NCBI RefSeq assembly: GCF_024112395.2
Contig: NZ_CP078013.2
Span: 5,394,001 to 5,458,000, forward strand
Source of the DNA: Pseudomonas pergaminensis
GTDB lineage: Bacteria; Pseudomonadota; Gammaproteobacteria; Pseudomonadales; Pseudomonadaceae
Length of the DNA: 64,000 bases
Reading direction: 5' to 3'
Below, in pieces: positions 37,153-45,055 of this stretch (position 1 is the stretch's first letter; each line of letters starts with the position of its first letter). Position numbers and translations under genes: made by a program. The notes beneath the pieces were generated by a model. The model did no database searches and was not told the DNA's origin. It saw only the letters and a list, made by a program, of their open reading frames with translations.

Positions 37153-37911
37153 ATGAATCCCATCCTGGCCCTGCGCCCCGACGACAAACAATCCACGCCG
37201 CTGTACCTGCAATTGGCGCGCAAACTGGAAGCGGCGATCCATGCCGGCCAGTGGACGTCCGAGCAGGCACTGCCGTCAGAACGCGTACTCAGCGAGCAAT
37301 TGAGCATTTCACGCGTCACCGCACGCAAGGCGTTGGAAGTGTTGTTTGCCCAAGGGCTGATCCGCCGAAACCAAGGTTCCGGCACCTATATTTCGCCACG
37401 CTTGGAACAGCCGCTGTCGCGCCTGTCGGGGTTCAGCGAAATGCTGCGACTCAAGGGTTTCGTGCCCAGCTCCCAATGGCTGGAGCGTGAACTGACCCAG
37501 CCGACCCACGAAGAGATGATCCGCCTGGGCCTGTCGCCCGCCGACAAAGTGGCTCGCCTCAAGCGCTTGCGTAAGGCGGATGACACGGTGATGGCAATTG
37601 AAATGACCACCATGCCCGCCTCCGTGCTGCCACAGCCACAAGCCATCGGCCACTCGCTGTACGAATACCTGGAAGGCATCGGCAAACCAGTGGTGCGCGC
37701 CCTGCAGCATATCCAGGCGATCAACGCCTCGGACGAGTTCGCCAAGCTGGTCGGCATCGCCCCCGGTACCGCCATGCTGCTGATGACCCGGGTCGGCTAC
37801 ACCGCCGATAACACGCCGATCGAAATCACCGACACCTACTGCCGCAACGACTACTACGACTTCGTCGCAGAACTGCGTCGCCACGACTATTCCGCTGAAC
37901 TGCGAATTTAG
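37153..37911 (+). CDS. nagQ: GntR-family transcriptional regulator of the nag operon
   Basis: A 252-residue repressor of the GntR/HutC group: an N-terminal winged helix (about 12-80, with SERVLSEQLSISRVTARKAL) and a UTRA ligand domain (about 95-245). It heads the GlcNAc genes and would sense GlcNAc-6-phosphate or glucosamine-6-phosphate. Two operator-like repeats lie upstream, one across the promoter. The start MNPILALRPDD is chosen by family length; the ribosome binding site is poor. nagA follows after 10 bases. The name NagQ follows usage for Pseudomonas-type operons. Confidence 0.88.
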   Translation: MNPILALRPDDKQSTPLYLQLARKLEAAIHAGQWTSEQALPSERVLSEQLSISRVTARKALEVLFAQGLIRRNQGSGTYISPRLEQPLSRLSGFSEMLRLKGFVPSSQWLERELTQPTHEEMIRLGLSPADKVARLKRLRKADDTVMAIEMTTMPASVLPQPQAIGHSLYEYLEGIGKPVVRALQHIQAINASDEFAKLVGIAPGTAMLLMTRVGYTADNTPIEITDTYCRNDYYDFVAELRRHDYSAELRI

Positions 37912-37921
37912 AGAACTGCCC

Positions 37922-39028
37922 ATGTCCGAAGACAACATCCTCACGCCCAGCGGCTGGATTCGCGGCCGCCTGGTGCACGCGCACGGCAAGGTCGTCGCCA
38001 TCGAAGGCACGCCCTGCGACCCGGCTGAAAACGAGTTGCCCTACCTGCTGCCGGGCTTTATCGACCTGCATGTGCACGGCGGTGGCGGCGCGGACATCAT
38101 GGAAGGCCGCGATGCCTTCGAGACGATCACCCGCACCCATGTGCGCTTTGGTACTACCTCGTTGCTGGCCACCACCATGACCGCTCCGGTGGAGGAAATC
38201 TCAAGCGTGCTTGGCCAGCTCGGCACCTTCTGCGAGCAACGTCCTACCGGCAGCGCCCGTGTACTCGGCGTGCACCTGGAAGGGCCCTACATCAATCCCG
38301 GAAAACTCGGCGCCCAACCCAACTTCGCCCACACCGCGTTGATGGCCGAAGTGGAAGCCTACCTGCGCCTGGCGCCAATCCGCGTGATCACCATCGCGCC
38401 GGAAATCGCCGGGCATGACGGCCTGATCCGTGCCCTCAGCGAGCGCGGCGTGCGCATGCAGATCGGCCACACCCTGGGCAGCTACGAAGAAGGCGTCGCC
38501 GCCCTCGCCGCCGGGGCCACCAGCTTTACCCATTTGTACAACGCGATGAGCCCGTTGCATCACCGCGAGCCGGGCATCGTCGGCGCCGCGTTGGCCCACG
38601 CCAAATACGCCGAATTGATCCCGGATCTGCTCCACGTTCACCCCGGCGCCATGCGCGTGGCGTTGCGCTCGATCCCATGCCTGTATTGCGTCACCGATTC
38701 CACCGCCGCCGCCGGCATGCCCGACGGTGAATACAAGCTGGGCAGCCACACCGTGACCAAATGCCTGGGCGGCGTGCGCCTGGCCGACGGCACGCTGGCC
38801 GGCAGCACGCTGACCATGGACCAGGCGCTGCGCAACCTGGTGAAGATCGGCTTGCCCATCAGCGAAGCCTCACAACGCCTGTCGCAATTTCCTGCGGACT
38901 ACCTGGGCCTGGAAGAACGCGGTCGCCTGCAACCCGGCAGCTTTGCCGACTGCGTGCGCCTGGACCGCTCCCTGACACTCACCGACGTAATGGTCGAAGG
39001 AGAAACCATTGACTTCAAAAATGCTTGA
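37922..39028 (+). CDS. nagA: N-acetylglucosamine-6-phosphate deacetylase
   Basis: A 368-residue amidohydrolase that removes acetate from GlcNAc-6-P to give glucosamine-6-P. Visible family landmarks are GFIDLHVHGGGGADIME (about 40-56), HLEGPYINPGKLGAQP (metal-binding Glu), IGHTLGSYEEGVAAL and THLYNAMSPLHHREPG. The C-terminal GLEERGRLQPGSFADCV is typical of the fold. The last 20 bases overlap the deaminase gene that starts at TTG 39009, so the two are coupled. Confidence 0.95.
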   Translation: MSEDNILTPSGWIRGRLVHAHGKVVAIEGTPCDPAENELPYLLPGFIDLHVHGGGGADIMEGRDAFETITRTHVRFGTTSLLATTMTAPVEEISSVLGQLGTFCEQRPTGSARVLGVHLEGPYINPGKLGAQPNFAHTALMAEVEAYLRLAPIRVITIAPEIAGHDGLIRALSERGVRMQIGHTLGSYEEGVAALAAGATSFTHLYNAMSPLHHREPGIVGAALAHAKYAELIPDLLHVHPGAMRVALRSIPCLYCVTDSTAAAGMPDGEYKLGSHTVTKCLGGVRLADGTLAGSTLTMDQALRNLVKIGLPISEASQRLSQFPADYLGLEERGRLQPGSFADCVRLDRSLTLTDVMVEGETIDFKNA

Positions 39029-40031
39029 AGAGGCCCTGGCCTCCTGCGACGCCGTGGCCGCCCAACTGCAACGCCTGGACCCGGCGCTGGAGGAAATCGC
39101 CGGCCGCCTGCGTCGTCAGCCGCCGCAGGTGGCGATGACCATCGCCCGTGGCAGCTCGGACCATGCCGCCAGCTATTTCGCCTACCTGACCATGCAGCAC
39201 GTCGGCATTCCGGTGGCGTCGTTGCCGATGTCGGTAGTGACCCTGTTGCAGGCGCCAATGAAAGTCAGCGGCCAGGTGGCATTTGGTTTCTCCCAGTCGG
39301 GGCAAAGTCCGGACTTGGTGAACAGCCTGCGCCTGCTACGCAAACGCGGTGCCCTGAGCATTTCGCTGGTCAACGCCGAAGACTCGCCGCTGGAAGCTGC
39401 CTGCGAATTCCATGTACCGCTGTGCGCCGGGCCGGAACACAGCGTGGCCGCGACCAAAAGCTTCATCGCCACCCTCAGCGCCAGCGCGCAGCTGATCGGC
39501 CACTGGAACCAGGAAACCGAGTTGCTGCAAGCCTGCCGCGCCCTGCCCGATGACCTGCGTGCCGCCGCCCAGCAAGATTGGACGGTTGCCATCGACGCCC
39601 TGCGCGACTGCCAGCAATTAATGGTCATCGGTCGCGGCGCCGGTTTCGCCATCGCCCAGGAAGCTGCACTCAAGCTCAAGGAAACCTCGGCGATCCAGGC
39701 CGAAGCCTTCAGCAGCGCCGAAGTGCGCCACGGGCCGATGGCCTTGATCGACAAGAATTACCCCTTGCTGGTGTTCGCCCCACGCGGCGCCGAGCAGGCT
39801 GGCCTGTTGAGCCTGGCCGCCGATATGCGCCAACGCGGCGCCCGTGTGTTGCTGGCTGCGCCAGACGATATCGCCGAACGCGACCTGACCCTGAGCCGCG
39901 CCGAACACCCGACCCTGGACCCGATCCTGGCGATCCAGAGTTTCTACGTGATGGCGGCAGGTTTGGCGCAAGCCCGGGGCATGGACCCGGACCAGCCGCG
40001 TCACCTGAGCAAAGTTACCCGCACTCACTGA
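39009..40031 (+). CDS. SIS-domain glucosamine-6-phosphate deaminase (NagB-II type)
   Basis: A 340-residue protein with two SIS domains (about 30-170 and 195-330), with ARGSSDHAASYFAYLTM and ETSAIQAEAFSSAEVRHGP. It is the GlmS-isomerase-like kind of deaminase that replaces the classical NagB in many proteobacteria and makes fructose-6-P and ammonia from glucosamine-6-P. The TTG start at 39009 is preferred because AAGGAG lies six bases before it; the ATG four codons later has none. It is translationally linked to nagA. Confidence 0.88.
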   Translation: MTSKMLEEALASCDAVAAQLQRLDPALEEIAGRLRRQPPQVAMTIARGSSDHAASYFAYLTMQHVGIPVASLPMSVVTLLQAPMKVSGQVAFGFSQSGQSPDLVNSLRLLRKRGALSISLVNAEDSPLEAACEFHVPLCAGPEHSVAATKSFIATLSASAQLIGHWNQETELLQACRALPDDLRAAAQQDWTVAIDALRDCQQLMVIGRGAGFAIAQEAALKLKETSAIQAEAFSSAEVRHGPMALIDKNYPLLVFAPRGAEQAGLLSLAADMRQRGARVLLAAPDDIAERDLTLSRAEHPTLDPILAIQSFYVMAAGLAQARGMDPDQPRHLSKVTRTH

Positions 40032-40045
40032 GTGGCGTTTTCCTG

Positions 40046-42571
40046 ATGAGTACCGTGCCCATGCCCTACAACAATAATGAATTGACCCTCAGCGCCCCGT
40101 TAAGCGGGCCCGTGCTGACCCTGGGCGACGTTCCTGATGAAGTGTTCGCAAGCCACGCCATGGGCGACGGTATTGCCATCGACCCCCTGAACGATTGCCT
40201 GCATGCGCCCTGTGACGGCGTAATCATCCATGTCGCGCGCACCGGGCACGCCCTGACGATTCGCGCCCAGAACGGTGCCGAGGTGTTGATGCATGTGGGC
40301 ATCGATACGGTGGAGCTGAACGGCGAAGGCTTTGCCTTGCTGGTGAAGGAAGGCGCGAAGGTGAGCAAGGGGCAAGCATTGGTGCAGTTTGACCTCGACC
40401 GCATTGCGCGCCAGTGCAAGAGCTTGATCAGCCTGATCATCCTGACCAATGGCGAACGTTTCGAATTGCGTTCGGTAGCCGGGCAATCGATCAAGGTCGG
40501 CGAGCCGTTGTTGCGGGTCGTGGCGCGTTCGGCGGCAGCGGTTCAAACCGCTGTGGATAACTCGGACGCTGAAGTCAGCGCCAGCGTGCGCATCACGCAT
40601 CGCGGTGGTTTGCATGCGCGTCCGGCGGCGTTGATCCGCAAGACGGCCCAGGGTTTCAGCAGCCAGGCACAGCTGCATTTCGGTGACAAATCAGCTTCGT
40701 GTGACAGCTTGATTGGCTTGATGGGACTGGGTATTGGCGAAGGGGATGAAGTGCGTGTGAGCTGTCGCGGCAAGGATGCGGAGGTGGCGTTGCAGGCACT
40801 GGTCGCGGCCTTGTCCGCCGCCATTAAGGAAGAACACCACGCCCCCGTCGTTGCCACCCCACGCCGAGCCAACACCGAAGCCGGCGTGTTGCAAGGTGTG
40901 TGTGCTGCTCCGGGTCTCGTATGTGGGCCGCTGTTCCGCCTGACGGGTATCGAACTGCCGGCAGACACCGGCCACCATGCTGCCGATGAGCAACTGCAAC
41001 GCCTGGACGCCGCCCTGGAGCAAGTGCGCAGCGAAATTCGCATGACTCTGGATCAAGCGCGCCAGCGCAAGAACGTCGAGGAAGAAGACATCTTCGCCGC
41101 CCACCTCGCGCTGATGGAAGATCCTAACCTGCTGGAAGCCGCGACCGGCTCCATCGAAAAAGGCAGCGCAGCGACTCACGCCTGGCGCGATGCAATCCAG
41201 GCGCAATGCGCGGTATTGCTGGCCCTGGGCAAACCACTGTTTGCCGAACGCGCCAACGATCTGCGTGATTTGCAACAACGGGTACTGCGTGCGTTGCTGG
41301 GTGAGGCCTGGCATTTCGAATTGCCCGCGGGGTCGATTGTCAGCGCCCATGAACTGACCCCCTCAGACCTGCTGCAACTCAGCGCGCAACAGGCCGTCGG
41401 CATTTGCATGGCCGAAGGCGGCGCCACCTCTCACGTGGCGATCCTGGCGCGCGGCAAAGGCTTGCCCTGCGTGGTGGCGTTGGGTGCCGAAGTCCTCGAT
41501 GTGCCCCAAGGCCAACGTGTGGTGCTGGACGCCGCCAACGGCCGCCTGGAACTGGCACCCAGCGACGCGCGCCACGCCGAAGTGCACCAGATTCGTGACG
41601 CGCAGAAACGGCGTCGCCAGCAGCAACAGGCCCAGGCTCAACAGCCGGCGCGCACCAGCGACGGCGTGACCATCGAAGTGGCCGCCAATGTCGCTTCCAG
41701 TGCCGAAGCCCAAGTGGCGTTTGAAAACGGTGCCGATGGCGTCGGCCTGCTGCGCACCGAATTCCTCTTCGTCGACCGCCGCACCGCGCCGGATGAGCAG
41801 GAACAACGCCACGCCTACCAAGCCGTACTGGATGCCATGGGCGACAAGTCAGTGATCATCCGCACCATCGACGTGGGCGGCGACAAGCAACTCGATTACC
41901 TGCCACTGCCCGTCGAAGCCAACCCGGTGCTGGGCCTGCGCGGTATCCGCATGGCCCAAGTGCGCCCGGAACTGCTCGACCAGCAACTGCGCGCGCTGCT
42001 GCAGGTCTCCCCACTGGAGCGCTGCCGCATCCTGCTGCCGATGGTCAGTGAGGTGGATGAGCTGCTGCAGATCCGCCAGCGTTTGGATGAGTTGTGCGTG
42101 GAGCTGGAACTGACCCAGCGCCCCGAACTGGGCGTGATGATCGAAGTGCCCGCAGCCGCACTGATGGCCGAGCAGTTGGCCAAGCACGCGGACTTCCTGT
42201 CCATCGGCACCAATGACTTGTCCCAGTACACCCTGGCCATGGACCGCGACCACGCCGGCCTTGCCGCGCGCGTCGATGCGCTGCACCCGGCGCTGCTGCG
42301 GCTGATCGCCCAGACCTGCGCGGGCGCTGCAAAACACGGGCGTTGGGTCGGCGTGTGTGGCGCCCTCGCCTCCGACCCGTTGGCCACGCCGGTCCTGGTG
42401 GGCCTGGGGGTCAGCGAGCTCTCGGTAAGCCCGCCGCAGATCGGAGAAATCAAGGACCGTGTCCGCCACCTGGACGCGGCGCAATGCCGGCAACTGAGCC
42501 AAGGGCTGCTCGACCTGAGCAGCGCCAAAGCCGTTCGCCAAGCCTGTCAACACCACTGGCCGCTGAGCTGA
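40046..42571 (+). CDS. nagF: Fused PTS EIIA(Glc-type)-HPr-EI for N-acetylglucosamine
   Basis: An 841-residue cytoplasmic phosphotransferase containing three PTS steps in one chain. Residues about 15-145 are the EIIA domain with the phosphohistidine H83 (LMHVGIDT), about 175-260 HPr with H190 (GLHARPAAL), and about 285-841 enzyme I with H463 (GGATSHVAILARG) and the PEP-binding barrel (FLSIGTNDLSQYTLAMDRD). It takes phosphate from PEP and passes it to NagE. This fused arrangement serves the GlcNAc PTS in Pseudomonas. The start MSTVPMPYNNN has a weak ribosome binding site; ATG five codons later is possible. nagE follows after 27 bases. Confidence 0.93.
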   Translation: MSTVPMPYNNNELTLSAPLSGPVLTLGDVPDEVFASHAMGDGIAIDPLNDCLHAPCDGVIIHVARTGHALTIRAQNGAEVLMHVGIDTVELNGEGFALLVKEGAKVSKGQALVQFDLDRIARQCKSLISLIILTNGERFELRSVAGQSIKVGEPLLRVVARSAAAVQTAVDNSDAEVSASVRITHRGGLHARPAALIRKTAQGFSSQAQLHFGDKSASCDSLIGLMGLGIGEGDEVRVSCRGKDAEVALQALVAALSAAIKEEHHAPVVATPRRANTEAGVLQGVCAAPGLVCGPLFRLTGIELPADTGHHAADEQLQRLDAALEQVRSEIRMTLDQARQRKNVEEEDIFAAHLALMEDPNLLEAATGSIEKGSAATHAWRDAIQAQCAVLLALGKPLFAERANDLRDLQQRVLRALLGEAWHFELPAGSIVSAHELTPSDLLQLSAQQAVGICMAEGGATSHVAILARGKGLPCVVALGAEVLDVPQGQRVVLDAANGRLELAPSDARHAEVHQIRDAQKRRRQQQQAQAQQPARTSDGVTIEVAANVASSAEAQVAFENGADGVGLLRTEFLFVDRRTAPDEQEQRHAYQAVLDAMGDKSVIIRTIDVGGDKQLDYLPLPVEANPVLGLRGIRMAQVRPELLDQQLRALLQVSPLERCRILLPMVSEVDELLQIRQRLDELCVELELTQRPELGVMIEVPAAALMAEQLAKHADFLSIGTNDLSQYTLAMDRDHAGLAARVDALHPALLRLIAQTCAGAAKHGRWVGVCGALASDPLATPVLVGLGVSELSVSPPQIGEIKDRVRHLDAAQCRQLSQGLLDLSSAKAVRQACQHHWPLS

Positions 42572-42598
42572 CAACAACAAGAAAAAAGGAGACTCGCC

Positions 42599-44305
42599 AT
42601 GTACCAACATTTCATCGAAGGCCTGCAACGCCTGGGCCGTGCACTGATGCTGCCGATTGCGATCCTGCCGATCGCCGGCCTCTTGCTGCGCCTGGGCGAC
42701 ACCGATCTTTTGAACATCGCGGTGATGCACGACGCCGGGCAGGCGATCTTCGCTAACCTGGCGCTGATCTTCGCTATCGGCATCGCCGTGGGGTTTGCCC
42801 GCGACAACAACGGCACGGCCGGTTTGGCGGGTGCGATTGGCTACTTGGTGATGGTCTCCACGCTCAAGGTGATGGACACGTCCATCAACATGGGCATGCT
42901 TGCCGGTATCGCCAGCGGCCTGATGGCGGGCGGGCTGTACAACCGCTTCAAGGACATCAAGCTACCGGAGTACCTGGCGTTCTTTGGTGGGCGACGGTTC
43001 GTGCCGATCGTCACCGGGTTCAGTGCGGTCGGATTGGGCGTGATCTTTGGTTTGATCTGGCCGCCGATCCAGCACGGTATCAACAGCTTCGGCGTGTTGT
43101 TGATGGAAAGCGGCAGCCTGGGTGCGTTTGTGTTTGGCGTGTTCAACCGCCTGCTGATCGTCACCGGGCTGCACCACATCCTCAACAACATGGCGTGGTT
43201 TGTGTTCGGCACCTTTACCGATCCGGCCACCGGCGCGGTGGTGACGGGCGACCTGACCCGCTATTTCGCTGGCGACCCCAAAGGCGGCCAGTTCATGACC
43301 GGCATGTTCCCGGTGATGCTGTTCGGTCTGCCTGCCGCGTGCCTGGCGATGTACCGCAACGCTTTGCCCGAGCGCCGCAAAGTGATGGGCGGGATTTTCC
43401 TATCGATGGCGCTGACCTCGTTCCTGACGGGGGTGACCGAGCCGATTGAGTTCGCGTTCATGTTCCTCGCGCCGTTCCTGTACCTGATCCATGCGGTGCT
43501 GACCGGCCTGTCGATGGCGGTCACCAATATGCTGAATATCCACCTGGGCTTTACCTTCTCCGGTGGGTTTATCGACATGGTGCTGGGTTGGGGCAAGTCC
43601 ACCAACGGCTGGCTGGTATTCCCGGTTGGTTTGGCCTATGCGCTGATCTATTACAGCGTGTTCAACTACTGCATTCGCCGCTTCAACCTGAAAACGCCGG
43701 GGCGGGAAGATATCCAGGTGGTGCAGGCTGAGGTGATGACGGATAACCAGCGCGCTACGGCCTACATCCAGGCCTTGGGCGGTGCGCAGAATTTGCTGAG
43801 CGTTGGCGCCTGCACCACGCGCCTGCGGTTGGACATGGTGGATCGCAACAAGGCGGTGGATGCGGAGCTGAAAGCCCTGGGTGCCATGGCGGTCGTCCGG
43901 CCAGGTAACGGCGGCAGTTTGCAGGTGGTGGTCGGGCCGATGGCAGACAGCATTGCCGATGAGATTCGGTTGGCCATGCCTTCGTTTGTTGCCAGTGCGC
44001 CGGTGGCGGTTGCGTCTGTGGATAAACCGGTGGCGGTGAATGTGCAGGAAGCCGAGAAGTGGCTGAATGCCTTGGGTGGCCGAGGGAATGTTCGCCAGTT
44101 GGAAGCGGTGGCGATGACGCGGTTGCGGGTGGAGTTAGGGGATGACTCGGTGTTGTCTGAAGCTGACCTGACGGCTCTGGGTTGCCAGGGTGTGAGCCAG
44201 CTGGAAAGCGGTGTTTGGCACTTGTTGATTGGTGACAAAGCGTCGGGCTTGGGTGACGCGTTGGAGCGGTTGGTCAGCGGTCGCCAGATTGGGGCTGGGG
44301 CCTAA
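42599..44305 (+). CDS. nagE: PTS N-acetylglucosamine permease EIICB with second, cysteine-less EIIB domain
   Basis: A 568-residue inner-membrane permease. EIIC occupies about 1-365 with some ten hydrophobic segments and the family region GVTEPIEFAFMFLAP. A first EIIB domain (about 385-455) has the phosphorylated Cys405 in GACTTRLRL. A second EIIB-like domain (about 485-560) has AVAMTRLRV at the same place, exactly 100 residues later, with Ala505 where the cysteine should be. It imports GlcNAc as GlcNAc-6-P. AAGGAG precedes the ATG. The linker between the two EIIB units is alanine/valine-rich. Confidence 0.94.
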   Translation: MYQHFIEGLQRLGRALMLPIAILPIAGLLLRLGDTDLLNIAVMHDAGQAIFANLALIFAIGIAVGFARDNNGTAGLAGAIGYLVMVSTLKVMDTSINMGMLAGIASGLMAGGLYNRFKDIKLPEYLAFFGGRRFVPIVTGFSAVGLGVIFGLIWPPIQHGINSFGVLLMESGSLGAFVFGVFNRLLIVTGLHHILNNMAWFVFGTFTDPATGAVVTGDLTRYFAGDPKGGQFMTGMFPVMLFGLPAACLAMYRNALPERRKVMGGIFLSMALTSFLTGVTEPIEFAFMFLAPFLYLIHAVLTGLSMAVTNMLNIHLGFTFSGGFIDMVLGWGKSTNGWLVFPVGLAYALIYYSVFNYCIRRFNLKTPGREDIQVVQAEVMTDNQRATAYIQALGGAQNLLSVGACTTRLRLDMVDRNKAVDAELKALGAMAVVRPGNGGSLQVVVGPMADSIADEIRLAMPSFVASAPVAVASVDKPVAVNVQEAEKWLNALGGRGNVRQLEAVAMTRLRVELGDDSVLSEADLTALGCQGVSQLESGVWHLLIGDKASGLGDALERLVSGRQIGAGA

Positions 44306-44323
44306 CAAACCTTTGCCTGAACA

Positions 44324-44409
44324 GGCCCCATCGCGGGCAAGCCCGCCTCCCACATTTTTTATCTGTGAATACATTCAAAATGTGGGAGCTGGCTTGCCTG
44401 CGATTGGCC
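44324..44409. repeat. REPIN, type A (mixed)
   Basis: The left REP reads CGCGGGCAAGCCCGCCTCCCACA and the right TGTGGGAGCTGGCTTGCCTGCG, so the two arms come from slightly different variants. It begins 18 bases after the nagE stop. Confidence 0.8.
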
Positions 44410-44583
44410 TTAACTGGCGACTGGAGTGTTGAGACCAGGAATCCCATTCATGTCCAACACATGGTTACGGCGGGCTTGCAGTCCCGGTCGCTGAATTGGC
44501 AGCGGCTGGCGAAGATTAGTGAGAGGAGTTCCGAGGGACAACCTGAAAGACCTGTGGGAGAGATCTGAGGCGCCTGTCCCGAC

Positions 44584-44671
44584 GCCATCGCAGGCAAGCC
44601 AGCTCCCACAGGTGATGTACGACATGACAACGCGGTCGAATGTGGGAGCCGGGCTTGCCCGCGATGAGGCC
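44584..44671. repeat. REPIN, type A (mixed)
   Basis: CGCAGGCAAGCCAGCTCCCACA at the left and TGTGGGAGCCGGGCTTGCCCGCG at the right. The arms are again unequal, here with the variant on the right side. Confidence 0.8.
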
Positions 44672-44686
44672 CTAACAGCCGACAAA

Positions 44687-44718
44687 AAACCCGCTGGCCA
44701 AACTGGCCCAGCGGGTTT
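44687..44718 (-). terminator. Intrinsic terminator of purL-yqfO
   Basis: AAACCCGCTGG / CCAGCGGGTTT, an 11-bp stem with a run of T on the minus strand, 21 bases after the yqfO-type gene. Confidence 0.85.
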
Positions 44719-44739
44719 CGTGTTTATGCAGCCAACGAA

Positions 44740-45051
44740 TCAAAAATCCGCCAACTGCCACACCTCATACGCCGGTGTCTCATACGGGTGACTGAGTTTG
44801 AGCGCCGCCACAACAGCCACGATCAACTCCTCCGCCACCACCAGCTCCACCTTCCACTCTTCAACCACTTCAACCTGGCCCACCTGCCCGATGAACGGCT
44901 GGCTGCCGTCCAACGCGCGGAATTGGCCCTGGCCCAGCACTTGCCAGGCGCAGCTGTCGTAATTGCCGATGCGCCCGCCGCCAGCGGCGAAGACGGCGGT
45001 CTTCACCGTCTCCACGTGGCTGTCGGGCACGAAAAAGCTGAGCTTGTACAC
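44740..45051 (-). CDS. YqfO/NIF3 C-terminal-like protein
   Basis: A 103-residue protein opening MYKLSFFVPDSHVETVK and ending SHPYETPAYEVWQLADF. It matches the CutA-like inserted domain of the NIF3/YqfO family, which in other bacteria sits inside a larger protein but here stands alone. Function unknown. The start is GTG at 45051, four bases after the purL stop, so it is probably translated from the purL mRNA. Confidence 0.78.
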   Translation of the reverse strand: MYKLSFFVPDSHVETVKTAVFAAGGGRIGNYDSCAWQVLGQGQFRALDGSQPFIGQVGQVEVVEEWKVELVVAEELIVAVVAALKLSHPYETPAYEVWQLADF

Positions 45052-45055
45052 CGCC

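Larger units (their letters stand above)
44306..44739. other. Non-coding gap between nagE and the yqfO-type gene
   Basis: About 430 bases. Two REPINs (44324-44409 and 44584-44671) flank 170 bases of unexplained sequence (44410-44583) that has no plausible start and ribosome binding site on either strand. The terminator for the minus-strand yqfO gene is at 44687-44718. Confidence 0.5.

Noticed and set aside
44410..44685. A 91-codon minus-strand open frame between REPINs
   Set aside because: Much of it is encoded by REP sequence, with no ribosome binding site and no recognisable domain.
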